The position numbers and the translations under genes are program-made. Of a DNA stretch of 64,000 nt, positions 1 through 11,669 are shown piece after piece. Below the pieces are notes generated by a model. It ran no database searches and had not been told where the DNA came from. It saw only the letters and a program-made list of their open reading frames with translations. This DNA is from Pictodentalium vernedei (lineage: Eukaryota > Mollusca > Scaphopoda > Dentaliida > Dentaliidae). Positions within the stretch are counted from its first letter, which is position 1, and each line of letters opens with the position of its first letter. Where the stretch lies: positions 245,087,187-245,151,186 of the forward strand of contig CM062289.1 of NCBI GenBank assembly GCA_031216915.1, in the 5' to 3' direction.

Positions 1-140
1 TACCTGGTGCTTTATTAAATTTTTGATGATTATTCCTATAATTAGTGTTTGAAATCTACTATGATTGCATCCATAGTCATACTGCCCATGCATGGAAAGT
101 GGCCAGTCCACGGTGGCCATACTGTATTTTGTAACTCAAA
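1..140. repeat. Arm of a foldback element, cut by the window edge
   Basis: This segment matches, as a reverse complement, the left arm of the hairpin at 8552-8662 and, in direct orientation, its right arm at 8671-8785. It therefore looks like the right arm of a second copy whose left arm lies outside the window. Shared landmarks are CCTGGTGCTT near the loop, the AAATTTTTGATGATTATTCC stretch, and GTCCACGG farther out. No coding capacity is visible. The family is not recognised. Confidence 0.6.
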
Positions 141-873
141 CATTCTATAAAGTGCTTAGTCGAGAGTAATTCAACAATTTAGAATACACAAGTACAATAG
201 TCCAGGCCTCAAAATTTGTCCAGACTTGAGAGACTCAGTTTTAATTCTCATGAACTCCTGTAAGCAAGAATCAATTTTCACTTCTTGAATTCGAGAGTAC
301 CTGTGAGTGTAACCAATACATGCATGTATTCCAAATTTCATACTAAAAATCAAACTCATATTTATATATTTATTAGAGTTTAACCCTTGTGGGCCTGGTT
401 CCAATTTTGGTGAGTTTCTTGTCATACATGTACATGTACATGCAGAATACAATGTACATGTCCTAACATACAGGCTTTTAGCAATCTTATTGAGGGAATT
501 TACACTACCTTGGTTGTAGTTTTTAGTGAAGTCTTGGCTGCCAATATGGGCAAAAATTTGACTGAAAAGGAAGGAATACAGCTTGGACAATGCTATTTCC
601 ATGGATAAGTTCAAAGTCAAACAGGGCCCTACATGGCACTAACTCTGCCAACGACACGTCTGGTCCATCTCCCAAATCACAGATGCACAGGTTCCCATGG
701 CAGTTAACATATGTGCCAAGTTGTAAACAAATCCCCAATATAAATGGGGAGTGTGTGATTCTGTGACTCAGTGCTTCAGTCCATGTCCTGCTAGATATTG
801 ATATGCAAAGCAACAAGAAATTTGCAGTGACATGGGCGGGACTACCTGACCTGTGATGAGTCAACCCACCAGT
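141..873. other. Unassigned intergenic DNA
   Basis: I see no recognisable gene, RNA or repeat here. Open frames on the minus strand have no domain signature, no compositional bias and no splice context that I can support. Confidence 0.5.
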
Positions 874-880
874 TGATACA

Positions 881-1091
881 CTTATTTATTTATTGATGTT
901 TAAGGTCACATTTTGCACATTTGCTAATCGTGACCTCAACATGGATATAAAGTCAATTCCAGCCAATGTTGCCCATTTTAGAGGACTTCCACCCCAGGCA
1001 TTGGTGACTGTGCCCTATTTTTCCAGGAAAAAGAGCTTGTTTACCATAGTAAACAAGCACTGCATCACTTTCCATGGTTCCTGGGGGACGC
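881..1091 (-). mobile_element. SINE-like repeat R, copy 1
   Basis: This is a copy of a roughly 220-bp non-coding repeat that recurs at 13.09, 19.42, 19.71, 27.40, 31.30, 51.00, 59.64 and 60.60 kb. Read on the minus strand it ends in GACCTTAAACATCAATAAATA, close to the tail of the tRNA-derived SINEs in this window, so the 3' end is at the low coordinate. A conserved internal stem (CTTGTTTAC / GTAAACAAG) is present. A 7-bp direct repeat TGATACA flanks it (874-880 and 1092-1098). It probably depends on the same LINE machinery as the SINEs, which is an inference from the shared tail. Confidence 0.65.
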
Positions 1092-1241
1092 TGATACATA
1101 AATGACCAAAAAGAACTCTGGACAAAATTCTGTCCACAGACGGATGGATAAATGGATGGATGACCCAACACCTGGACAGGAAGGCAGACAGATGGACATG
1201 CTGATTCCAGACTATGGTCCACTTTACAATGATAAATATAA

Positions 1242-2058
1242 TGAAAGTGTCAATGACACATATAGCTTAATTTTGAATATGACAGGAATTAGTATTTGCT
1301 GTGACCAGGTCAACAATAATGAATATGACAGGAATCAGTATTTGTTGTGACCAAGTCAACAATAATGAATAAGAGAAAAAGAGTTATTCGCATAATATAT
1401 GCACGAGAAAAAAAAAAGTAATATATGTATTCCATGTTACTAAATATTCGTACAAAAATTTATCCACATCCGATCTTTCATTTAGAAGTCCTGTACAAAA
1501 AACTGATCGGTACAAAATGGCCACCAGTGGCCATCTTGAATTTCGGACCGGACCCCAAAACACTCGTTCTCGTCCCACAGTGATAACAAAGATATTCAAG
1601 AAGTTTCGTAAAGATAGGTTCATAAATACGGCCTCTAGCCCAAGCCGTATTGGCTTTTGCAGTTACAGTGCTGAAAGTAACACTAAATAGATCAAAGTTA
1701 GTCTGATTGGCATAATTTATGCACGAGAAAAAAACCCGTATTATATGTGATGTATCCCATGGTACTAAACATTCACACACAAAATTATTTAAATCAGCGC
1801 TTTCATATGGAAGTTCTGCGCAAAAATCTGATTGCACCTAATTTTGTACAAAATGGCTGCAAGTGGCCATCTTGAATTTCAGACCGGACCCCAAAACACT
1901 CGTTCTCGTACCACGGTGATAACAAAGGTACCCAAGAAGTTTCGTAAAGATGGGTTCATAAATACAGCCTCAAGCCCGAGCAGTGTTGATGGCGCAACAG
2001 ACGGACGACGGGCCATGATAATACCTCAAATTTGGCTTCGTCAAAGTTGAGCTAAAAA
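1242..2058 (+). mobile_element. Helentron-like non-autonomous element, two-unit type
   Basis: The left end TGAAAGTGTCAATGACAC contains the hairpin GTGTCA-ATGACAC and matches the left ends at 22311, 45278 and 56356. The right end is a short stem followed by GCTAAAAA. Between them lie two diverged direct copies of a roughly 320-bp unit (about 1388-1690 and 1709-2010), each containing AAAATGGCC, GGCCATCTTGAATTTC, ACACTCGTTCTCG and AAGAAGTTTCGTAAAGAT. No protein is encoded. The plan of two fixed ends around a tandem core with CTAA before the 3' edge fits Helentron-associated (HINE) or pearl-type elements. The class assignment is by architecture only. Confidence 0.65.
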
Positions 2059-2560
2059 TTATAAAACTTTGTGTCCTGTTATATGAAATGCTGTGATGTA
2101 AGAGTATTTTTTAAAAAATTTTCAGCTGACAAGGGTGTTTTTCTTTCTTTTTTGCGATGTGTAAAATTACTTTCAGCCTTCAAAAATCAACAATATTCCT
2201 TGAAAATGGAATTTTCTGTGGTCTGGGCATATTAAAAACCCTGAAAAAGATGTGCCCAAAATAAAGCAATCTAAAGGTGTGCAGTAGCATTCTTGGTTGT
2301 TCATCTCAACCATTACACTTAATTGGATATCTCTTAAATGAATAATCCTGTAAACTGAATATAATTTCCAAACACAAAACCATTTACCATACTTTCAGTA
2401 CAAATTCATCCTGATAATTGCATATAGGCTATAGAGTAAACTCCTGTTCCAGTTAATGGAATAAAAAATAAAAAATCTGGTAATATGTCAAGAAATTACG
2501 TTGACAATCACCAAATTTACCTCGTTTGTAGACCTAATTGGTCTCAACATATCCAAGTCA
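2059..2560. other. Unassigned intergenic DNA
   Basis: This is AT-rich sequence with no open frame or repeat that I can tie to a family. Confidence 0.45.
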
Positions 2561-2562
2561 TT

Positions 2563-2632
2563 TAATCTATATCTTCTTTGACAGAGAGCTCCATGAGCTC
2601 TGCCAAACAAGATATAATAGAATAAATGCACA
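2563..2632. repeat. Short palindrome, CTTGTTTGACAGAGCT family, copy 1
   Basis: The arms TTTAATCTATATCTTCTTTG and the complementary CAAACAAGATATAATAGA enclose GACAGAGAGCTC/GAGCTCTGCC. Related palindromes occur at 26873-26923 and 58209-58271, so this is a dispersed hairpin family rather than a chance palindrome. It encodes nothing. Confidence 0.55.
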
Positions 2633-2827
2633 ATTTATCTTAAGAATGCAGGAAAATGGTCAAATCCCTATGAACAGAAACCAAGTTACTATACATGTGC
2701 TTTAACACTCCAAGACCCACAATGTTTACCACTCCATGGCCCCAAAGTAGATACTGCACCATGACAATTCAAGTGTTAAGAATTTAGAATTAAATCAATA
2801 TTAGTAGACAGGTGTGCATACGCTCTA

Positions 2828-3068
2828 TACAAGCCTGAAAATAAGCAATCTGTCATTTGCAAAATGAGGTCCACAGAGATTGAATATGCTATCCCATACA
2901 GTATGCCAGGTTTTCCTCTTCCTGTTTAGGCTTGAGACTTTAATTCAGAATGAGGTTCACAGAGGGTAAATTTAGTGATGCTACCCTACTCTGCAGGGTA
3001 GCGTCACCAAATTCACCCTCTGAGGTCCTCATTCTGCAGATGACAGTTTGCTTATTTTCAGGCTTGGT
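2828..3068. repeat. Nested hairpin element
   Basis: An outer inverted repeat pairs CAAGCCTGAAAATAAGCAA at 2828 with its complement ending at 3068. An inner inverted repeat of about 40 bp per arm (2946-2985 against about 2995-3036) pairs GATGCTACCCT with AGGGTAGCGTC around a 7-base loop. The outer left arm and the start of the inner arm resemble each other (AATGAGGTCCACAGAG and AATGAGGTTCACAGAG), so part of the arm is also directly duplicated. No TTAA or other clear target duplication was found. Confidence 0.6.
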
Positions 3069-3369
3069 TGTATCAATTAACATGGCAAAAGCTTCCAAGC
3101 AAAACTGAGTAAACGATAACATTTTATTCTGGAAATTGAGGAAAGAGTTGAAAAAAATTGATGAGAACCAAAGAACCCCTGTTAGAAAGCTTTCGTAGAA
3201 TCAATGTTAGAATGCACATTTAATATCATTATCTGTATCATTACTAATGGAAAGCTTGCCTATAAATCTCCTATCGTGGCTCCAATCAGTTTTATTACAT
3301 CGCATCACAACACAATAGATTACTGCATTACTACAAGAAGTACTTGGAGGAGTGTCACTGTGTGCTACA

Positions 3370-3606
3370 AAATTTCTCAAGACAAAATCTCTCAAAACAA
3401 AAAAGCCTTCAAGACAAAATCCCCCAAGGAAAATGAGAGTGTTGGACAAATTCCTCCAAGACAAGAAGACAACACAAAAGCCCCAAAACAAAATTTCTTG
3501 AGGCAATACCCTTAACAATAACTGCCTTGAGGGATTTTGTCCAACTTTTGTCATTTTCCTTGAGGGATTTTGTCTTCATGGCTTCTGCCTTAAGGGATTT
3601 AATCGA
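3370..3606. repeat. Opposed arrays of a TTTTGTC-containing motif, locus 1
   Basis: On the left (about 3370-3510) several copies of an antisense motif like GACAAAATCCCCCAAGG occur. On the right (about 3520-3606) the sense motif CTTGAGGGATTTTGTC recurs. The two halves thus form a loose palindrome made of short iterated words. Comparable iterated words occur at 14390-14500 and at 35645-37050. The spacing is irregular, so this is not a simple microsatellite. Confidence 0.5.
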
Positions 3607-3864
3607 GGGATTCTTACCTGTTAGAAGAGCAGTGAAAGAATACTCATTCTGAGATGCTACTTTCCTTTGTTTTTCTCGATTCAGTCATGATTTTGCAAGA
3701 ATATAGTTATGAAATCTCAACTCATTGCATGTATTAAGTCCTCAGGTTCTCAAATTCATTGAGGATTGAGGGGCGAAAAATTGCATATCTCAACAGGTCG
3801 ATGGAGGCTATTTTTATAATCCTAACTAGGCCCTCCCTGGGTACCCGCAGGATCTTACACTATA

Positions 3865-5163
3865 CAGGCCTCGACAATTCAGGCGAACAATTGTTCCGTT
3901 CGCCTGAAGGTTATGCAGAAAAAAATGAAGGCGAACAAAAAAGATCAGTTAACCAAAAGGATCCATCAGTTAACCAACTTTTTTACGATCGTCATATTCG
4001 ATGCCTGAGAAAGTAGTGCACATACAAAATATTAAATTTGTGCTTATTATTCAGCTGTAAGCATAATCAGAAACATGTTGTCACAGTTTATGGAAATTGA
4101 AATGCACTGTAGCCTGATGTATGATAGGGACACTGCCAAATCAATTCTGGACCTATTCACAGTAGCAGGTTCTTATATGCAATACTGCCAACAGAAGAGG
4201 CACAACTCTATATTTTTAGTGATTGTGTAGTTCTGCTTTGCTGATATTTTTATCGTCGGAAGTCATCGCATGTTGCCAAAAGAGGCATAACTCTGCATTT
4301 CTCTCCCAACACCCCCCCCCCCCCCAGCTCAGGTCTGTGGCAGATCGTGTTTGGATTTTTGGTTAATCAACAGGTTAATGAAACAAATTTACTTAACCTA
4401 CACAGGGTTTGCATTTTAGAATCGTGACCAGGCTGATCAATTCGATAGGCCTGGTGAAGTGGTCGACCAGGCTGATTTTAGTTTATTGGGGGTGATTTCT
4501 TTTTTTGCACTTGCATGTGCATATTATATTGATATTTCATGTATATTGTGTTATTTGATGATTTGTTATGAATAAAGATTAAGGTGGTATATAAGTAACA
4601 GAATTTTGTTTATTTTGCAATTATCTCTGATATTCAAATTAAATATACACAAATAATACATCAAAATGAAGGTTGAGAGGTAGAGAACACGAAACACATA
4701 TGTAATCAACTCATAGAGTTGACAGCAGGCACCACTGGTTCCTGGAAGTCTGCTACCGTATTCATATCAGTACTGATAATATAATATTTCAAGAGAACAA
4801 GTTGTGTCCAAATGTGCTTCACTTTTAATTTATTTTCACCATACCCACACCCTCACGTTTTCTGCGCTCATCTGCGATCGTCTTTTAGTACATCCCTGGT
4901 GGAAGTAAACGAATAAACCCAGAATCGCCCAATCGATTAGTCCCATTGCCGGAAGTTATTTTGTTTCACGAAATCGCTCGTCGCTTGATTCGCTGGGATG
5001 TGAAAAACAGATTGGACTCGTCACATTATTTTTGTGGACGATTACCAGGCCTGGGCCGATTAGCCTAGTTAAAATGCAAACACTGCCTTCAGAATAGGTT
5101 CATGAACAACTAAATTGGTAACCTGTTTATAGGTTTACCAAAATATGGAATTGTCAAGGCTTG
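3865..5163. mobile_element. Inverted-repeat DNA transposon, outer, non-autonomous
   Basis: The left end CAGGCCTCGACAATTC is matched by the inverted right end GAATTGTCAAGGCTTG. The flanks (ACACTATA on the left, TACTATTT on the right) could be a decayed 8-bp target duplication, which would suggest the hAT superfamily. No transposase frame is present. It contains a second inverted-repeat element at 4403-5085 and a C14 run at 4312-4325. The superfamily call is tentative. Confidence 0.4.
4403..5085. mobile_element. Inverted-repeat DNA transposon, inner, non-autonomous
   Basis: The left end begins CAGGGTTTGCATTTTA and the right end is AAAATGCAAACACTG, followed inwards on both sides by matching CCAGGCTGAT/ATTAGCCTAG and GGCCTGGT/ACCAGGCC blocks. 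The terminal inverted repeat is therefore about 50 bp with mismatches. I found no target duplication. No protein domain is visible within its 683 bp. Confidence 0.5.
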
Positions 5164-5950
5164 TACTATTTCTAGAACCTAACATAGGTTATGATTAGGA
5201 GCCGTGCACCCTAGCAATTGACAATTTTGCTTTAAGTCCAGCCTTGGCACCAAGTTCACATTTAATTTGAGTTATTTTTTTTAAGCATGTTTCACCCTGG
5301 TAGTTACCGTTGGTTGATTTCATTTTCCAGTCCACAGACGCTGACATTCAAAATCAATGGAGACTTATGTGGTTGGTAGGTAATAGAAGTGTGAAGATAA
5401 ACGTTTCTTAAAATTCATTTCATACTATTGTGTACTTCAGATGTGAGTAACTGCTCCAGTGTGATAATAGCTCGACATTGTGGCATACTACATGTAATAC
5501 AATGCGTTGGCTCTTCTCTTAAAGAGTATTCACGTGTATGTGGGTGACTAGCGGTAGGGAAAGTTGGGGGGCAGCTATAGGGGGTTTAGCAGTTGAAATT
5601 GGGCCACTTTTTTTTAGTTTTATGAATAAAACTGCTGTCAAAAATAACACTTGATAAGAAGGCATTTTAATACTTAATGAAAAAGTGATCAACCATCACA
5701 CCAGTATACAGAAGTGCGATTACTAAATGGGTGAGCAGGCCTGGAAATATGCGAATGATCATTTAGGTAAGTAAGGTAACGTAGGTTTACGATAATTATA
5801 AAATATGTGAACGCAGTCGAGATTGCAACAAAACACAGCATAAATTAACTTCCTAAGCCTGCATGCTTTGCCTGTCAGATATGACAATCTTTCGAAACAA
5901 ACTAAACTCAACAAACGTTGCGCACTGAATCCAAGTATGACCTGAGTGGC
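5164..5950. other. Unassigned intergenic DNA
   Basis: No gene, RNA or family-level repeat was recognised. The segment is AT-rich with scattered short stems. Confidence 0.45.
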
Positions 5951-5951
5951 A

Positions 5952-6062
5952 TACTGTTTACATCTCAACAGAATTTCCATTAAAATAAATTGCAACAACC
6001 AAGTGGTGAGATTGCACGTTTGTTGTTTCTATTTATTTTTGTGGAAATTCTGTCAAGACGTA
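5952..6062. repeat. Imperfect hairpin
   Basis: The left arm (TACATCTCAACAGAATTTCC, then AATAAATTGCAACAA) pairs with the right arm (TTGTTGTTTCTATTTATTTT, then GGAAATTCTGTC) around about 20 bases. It probably is a decayed MITE. No target duplication was seen. Confidence 0.45.
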
Positions 6063-6260
6063 AAAAAAGATGACTTGCGTAGTAAAAACAGAGAAAGTGG
6101 AAAAGCATTACAACACCCACTTCCTTATAGGTTACCACCATGTTAGAGATGAGATGATTAATCGGTGTAACATCGGTACTCGGCTGATAAGCGCCCATCG
6201 GTATACCATCAGCACTCAATGGTTTAACATCGGCCCTCGCCAATTGTCCGAAACTCAATG

Positions 6261-7280
6261 AAAGTGAAAGTGTTGTGGATGATCTGTAATGAACTTTCTT
6301 CCCCTTCATGGGACAACCAGTGGCAAGCGATCGGTACATCGCTCGTCTGTTACTGATATCAGGTAAGTGTTGGTTCATGAAAGAAAAGGCAGAATATATT
6401 ATTAAAGATTTTGATTGTGCAACTATGTTCCGAGTTGTTTTTTATCCATCATGTGAATAAGGACGATGTTCACTGCCCAAACTGTACAGCATTCAGCAAA
6501 ATGTCGCAATATTTCTTTCAAACACGCTCATCGTTTCATTAAATATATAATGGCATTCTTTATTCCCATATTGGACAGATAATTCCTCTATAGTAGTAAT
6601 CTGTGTTAACTGTCAGAGATTTGGGTGCAAAAAGTTTAATATCGGGCCATTCAGGGTGGGATTTATGAACACGAAGCCACTGAATTTTTCTAATGTTGAA
6701 ATGTGTGGAGCATGTGATAAAAATAGATAATGCAGTGCAACGCCATGACTCGTGTGATACAATCCCATATATGGGTTTACCGAAAAGAAACTCCCACTTT
6801 AAAACGTGTGGTTCCAACAACGGCTTTTGATAACTTCTCGACTCAGTTGTTAGCTGTTTATTTTAAATTGAAAATATACTGCACTGCTGGTGCTTCATTG
6901 ACATAAAATTAACACTTTGATATCTGTTATTTAAGTGAGTAAGTATTAAAAGTGTGTTATCTTCCGGATTGATGGGGATTAATGGCACATAAATTAAATT
7001 CTGATTACTATAAATCACCCAGCTTCTGCAGTAAGCTTGAATAATAAAGAAACCATCAAAAGAAATAGCGGAGTGAGGTTAATATTAATCATAACTCCGT
7101 CGGGAAATGGCATAATATATCGCTTTCCACAAGATGCATATTTTATCATTTGGTACGGTACATATACACTGCTTCCTTGCATGTGTAGGTTGTCTCAGAT
7201 AGAACTTTCAATGGCCAGGGTTATATACATAACAGTCTATAACAAAATGTACCATTAGCCAACAATTTACCTTTAATTAC
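6261..7280. other. Unassigned intergenic DNA
   Basis: No supported gene or repeat was found. The open frames in this part have no family resemblance that I can name. Confidence 0.4.
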
Positions 7281-7352
7281 ACCAGACTATTGCCTCATTA
7301 TTGCCAGGTTGCTATAGCAATTTGGCAAAAATGAGGCAATAATCTGGCATTT
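7281..7352. repeat. Short hairpin
   Basis: CCAGACTATTGCCTCATTAT near 7282 pairs with the downstream ATGAGGCAATAATCTGG around a TTGCCAGGTTGC/GCAATTTGGCAA core. It is a MITE-sized hairpin of unknown family. Confidence 0.55.
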
Positions 7353-7689
7353 CAATGGATGATGAAGAAATGTGAAAAAGTGAACTCTCCTGGCCCTACA
7401 AAGGTGACCCACTTGCTGAGTCAATAATAAACAAAATGAGGCAAATAATACTAAACCAAAAGTTAATTAATCATGGCCCAAGTGTGCATGTGCGATTGCA
7501 TGCCTCAAAATATAAACAACATGTATTAAAGTCTGCGGCAATATGATCATAATTAATGATCTGATTAAGACCACTGCCCCTTTAAGGCTTTTGTGATCAC
7601 AGCAGATAAAGAGAAAATGTGTAAGTTAAAGACAATGGCATCCAGATACATTTCATCTATCTCTTCAACCACTGAGTATTTTCTTGAAT

Positions 7690-7790
7690 TTCTGAAGTTT
7701 TCTAGAGGAGTCATAAGCTATATTTTTGAGACATAAAAAGGAAAAAAATAATAAAATTTCAATGGCGATTTTTGTGAATAATGTTGGTCA
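7690..7790. mobile_element. Fragment of TTAA palindromic MITE, family B
   Basis: The stretch GTCATAAGCTATATTTTTGA and the following block ending in GCGATTTTTGTGAATAATG match the right half of the family B MITE seen complete at 60176-60418. The TTAA ends are not preserved here, so this is a truncated copy. Confidence 0.5.
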
Positions 7791-8159
7791 GTTCATTTGG
7801 ACACAATGTATAGTAATAAAATAAATATGCTTTGAAACCTAAATTTGGACTTGGTAACTTGGGAGATTATTTTTTTCTCTACATGTACAGAACCAACTAC
7901 TAGTAGTTAGCAGCAGATGGGCACTTTCTCTCAGTGGAGAAAAAACAAAATAAAAAATGAATGTAAAATGCTGACTTATGTTTCAAGCATGATTTTTAAC
8001 AAAAATTTTTTGTCAAACACATCCAATCTACCAGGAAAGGGAGTGTTAGTTAATTAAGCAAGAAATTGTCCCAAACAATTATTTTGTTAAAATTAAATTT
8101 TTACATAAAACAATTTTAAATAACCATTTGTTTCCTACGGTTGAGCAAAGATCAAACTA

Positions 8160-8258
8160 TTATATAAATGCATTTAGTGCAAAGCCACTAAAGTGGCCCC
8201 CAGCACAATTTTCAATAGAGCCACGATAGGGGCTTCTGGCACTCAACCAGTTAATGGA
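8160..8258. repeat. Family E repeat fragment (ACTGGTTGAGTGC end)
   Basis: The right edge GGCTTCTGGCACTCAACCAG followed by TTAA is the inverse of the family end TTAACTGGTTGAGTGCTAGA seen at 37149 and 63149, and also resembles 16499-16529. The body (GCCACTAAAGTGGC) forms a small stem. The copies are too decayed for a class call. Confidence 0.45.
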
Positions 8259-8551
8259 ATAGCGAGAGTTAGGGCTGAAATGATTAGCTCATTTTCATAA
8301 CCGAGAGCTATAACTGGATAATATCTGATTATCTGTGGTCATTATTTCACTGAATATGGGAGCAAAACTACAGGGATTAGAAAGCAGTATTCGCAGAAAC
8401 TATTCTGTAGTGAGCATACAAATGAACGTTGTCGAGTACTCGATAACGTTTGTCTGTATACATACTACGGAATATGCCAATCATTAACGAAGTCTTGAAC
8501 ACAAAAGTTGATTAGTTCTCAACATATACAACACAGCTTCGAGGTGTACAG

Positions 8552-8785
8552 TACATTCGCCATGGACTGGTCACTTTCCACGCGTGGGCAATATTTCCAT
8601 GGACGCAATAATATTAGATTCCAAACACTAATTACAGCAATAATCATCAAAAATTTAATAATAAATACAACCTGGTGCTTCATTAATTAAAATTTTGCTG
8701 ATGATGATTTTTACTACCTGGTAAACACATGTGTGGACATAACTGCCCACATGTGGATTACGACCAATCCACGGCAACTGTACTG
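8552..8785. repeat. Foldback element, two arms
   Basis: The left arm (8552-8662, with CATGGACTGGTCACTTTCCA) and the right arm (8671-8785, with CCACATGTGGATTACGACCA) are imperfect reverse complements around a short loop. The same arm sequence is found at 1-140. Both arms keep the AATCATCAAAAATTT or equivalent block. It is a non-coding hairpin transposon or MITE of unknown superfamily. Confidence 0.6.
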
Positions 8786-8859
8786 TGTAATCTATCCCAA
8801 AGGAGAAGTGGCATATTTACTACGTTTTAATCATGGAATAGTGATATTTCGGATAACCG

Positions 8860-9690
8860 GTTGACAGTTTTCTAATCAGTTAGGTTGGTAACTGGTTTCA
8901 AACTGGTATTTCAATTAACCATTTCAGTACTAATGAGAGTGGAAAATATTAATGGAATATTTCAGAAATGAATAACACTCAAAGACCCACAACAGGGAAT
9001 GGATACATCCAATCACACCTGGCACTTTTCCATCTTTATGTACTGCTTAACTGTAATCACAAAGATTCAAGTTACTATTTTTGTTGCATTACAGGCCTTC
9101 TCATTCCCAGTGTATATCTGTATTCTGCATACTTGTTAATATGTACAAAGACAAGACTGTCACAAAGCAACAGGGTGAAAGACATGCAGTCAAGCACATA
9201 ATGATAAGCAACTCAAAAGATCAAAGAGAAATTAATGATTTGGGTCATGATTCAGTGATTTCAGACTATCCAGTTTCTTTTGTTACAAGTAGTGACAGTA
9301 TTGAAGGGTAGAAAACTGGCCACTCACTAGATGCAATCTACCTGAAGGTGGATAGGTGATAATTGAATTTGTTAGGATTATATAACTTAATGCAAGTAAT
9401 TTAGAAACATCAGTCTTCAATCATCAGTAGCTGATAAACAACCTGTTTAATACCATGTCATTTTAACTCTTTACCAAAGCAACCAATGAGATGACACTTG
9501 CAAAACATAGCTTTTGACCCAACAAGCAGCTTGTTTCAGTTTGGAGTAATCAGCTAGGTTTGGGAGACAAAAAAAAGAGAAAGATGTACATATAGTCATA
9601 TTTAATGGCAATTTTTTGTGAATTTTTTTCTGGCCTGACATGGCCATTATATTAAGTACAGTACTGTGATCCACGTAACTGGTATTTTTC
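8860..9690. other. Unassigned intergenic DNA
   Basis: No supported gene or repeat is visible. A weak resemblance of 9600-9660 (TTTAATGGCAATTTTTTGTG then GGCCTGACATGG) to the family B MITE arm suggests an old remnant. Confidence 0.4.
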
Positions 9691-9699
9691 TTGAAGGGT

Positions 9700-9960
9700 G
9701 GGCTGGGGGGTGGGGGGGGGGGGGGTGGGTGGGTGCACATGGATCTTTTGGAAGATCCAAGGAATTCTAAGCCACAGGCATATCCTAAGATCAAATTAAG
9801 GAGTTGATATTTTTCTTGATCAGATTGCAGGTACATAGCCAGATATGATGAGGTATCTATAAGAGGGGGGGGGGGGGGGGGTGTGGACACATGGATCTTT
9901 AGTTAGATCCAAGCATTTAAGCCACAGGCATATCCCTGCGGTCAAAGTAAGGAGTTACGG
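9700..9960. repeat. Direct duplication, each copy preceded by a G run
   Basis: Two direct copies of about 90 bp (about 9734-9815 and 9887-9955) share CACATGGATCTTT, AGATCCAAG, AAGCCACAGGCATATCC and AAGGAGTT. Each is immediately preceded by a long G run (9712-9725 and 9865-9881) and a GTG-rich spacer. The pairing of run and repeat suggests that the unit including the run was duplicated. Confidence 0.65.
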
Positions 9961-10230
9961 AAGGTTTGAAGGTGGTGACCTTCTTGCAAAGGTGTGGCCA
10001 GGGAGGGATATTTTTTTAAACTTTCTCTGGGGGCGGCCCAGGGCTGGGTCTACCCCAAAAGAGATATTTGATAAATAAGCTCCAAATGGCACTATTAGGA
10101 GAGATTTTGAGACTCTAAAGAATACACATTTTTACCAAGCATGGTATGTCATCGAGAGTTCCATTAGTAATGTTTATTGTCGAAAATTTTCAAAACACTA
10201 GTATAAGACAAATTAAAGTAGTAAAAGAAA

Positions 10231-10455
10231 AACCAGAGGCTCAAGTGAGCCTAAAACGCTCACCTTACTCAAGATGTCAAAAGAGATGAGTGTATCAGTA
10301 AGTGATCAGCAGCAAGAGCAAATTTTTGATTTGCTATGACACTACCAATGGCAACTTTTTTGGTATTTCATTTCTGCTGGTCCTAGGAAAGTTTTCTTGC
10401 AAGCTCTGTTCTGTAAATTTTTGTTTTGTTTTCAACTACTGTGGTTCTCCCGCCC

Positions 10456-10486
<31 letters not shown>

Positions 10487-11550
10487 AAAAAAAAATTCTG
10501 GCATAAATGAAATAATTATTTATGACCCAGTTATATACTACATGACAAATATGGGTCACATCTGCCTTTGAATCTGAAATAAATTTTGGAGCCCAAATTT
10601 TGACTCACTGAGTTTATTTGAAAAAAGTGAATCTGCATCACTAAAGTTCCAAACAAGAAATCTAAGCATTTTTGAAAGTGGCTTATAAAAAGAGCATTTT
10701 GAAAGCATATTAGGCTTATGGATCATTAACCCCACCCTAAGGGATATAGTAATTTAGGGGGGGGGGGGGAATCAGAAGAGTAAATTCCTGAAGATGGCAG
10801 CAGCTTCATTTGAACAAAGGAGAAAAGGTTTACTCCAAAGATGGTCTGTGCCATAAATGAATGAATTTGGCCCAGTGGTTTTAAAAATTAGAAAGATTTC
10901 AAACTAGAGAAACAGAATTTTACTGCCACCAGTAAATTCAAGTCTGTGTGAAAATGGTTAAAGCATCAAAAATAAACAAAAACAGAAAGAGAATTTATGG
11001 AGGCTTATGGTTGGGGGGGTAAGATATTTTTAAAGAAATCAGAAATAGGTTTTCATTAACAGTATTACATGAAATAAAATCTTTGGAAACCACATTGAAG
11101 GCTTGAGAGGGTTAAATTATAGATATACATGCAGGAATTAGAGAAATTTTTTCCAAGAAACCAGAAAAAAAACATATATGTGCACAGCATTGAAAAAGGT
11201 TTGATCAAGGCATCAATAAAATCTTTGAAAGCCATACTGAAGTCTTGTGAGGGTAATTAAAGACATCCATACAGGAATCAGATGTTTCCAAGAAACAAGA
11301 AAAAAAACATATATATTTTGCAGAGAATAGAAAGGGTTAAATTAAGATATTCATACAGAAATCAGATCAATGTTTTTCCAAGAAACCAGCAAAAAAAACA
11401 TTTATGTGCACAGCACTTAAAGTGTTTGATCATGGCATCAATACATTTTTTGGAACCCATATTGCAGTCTTGAGAGGGTTAAATTAAAGATATGCATACA
11501 GGAATCAGATAAATGTTTCCAAGAAACTAGGAAAAAAATCACATATGCAG
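10231..11550 (+). mobile_element. Degraded tandem-repeat element, related to the 52.7-kb family
   Basis: The left edge ACCAGAGGCTCAAGTGAGCC forms a hairpin and matches in layout the left edge at 52733 (ACCAGAGACCCCAAGGGGCC), both followed by a CTCACC block. Inside are a composite C24-A19 run (10453-10495), a weak repeat, and from about 11080 a tandem array of three to four diverged units of roughly 150 bp (GAGGGTTAAATTA, CATACAGGAATCAGA, TTTCCAAGAAAC, ACATATATGTGCACAGCA). I could not fix the right edge. It is probably a Helentron-like non-autonomous element with an old core. Confidence 0.45.
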
Positions 11551-11669
11551 TGAGAGTCAGACCTGGCATTCTTTAGGAGTGCAGAAGTGCTGCACGCCTA
11601 GGAAAAATTTAGGGTGGCAATTTTTTGCACCCCTTGATTTTCTGGAATGCCAGATATGTTTGCGACTCG

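Noticed and set aside
9471-9890. Long proline-rich frame on the minus strand
   Set aside because: It is a translation of two G runs and the duplicated repeat; there is no domain and the composition is explained by the homopolymers.
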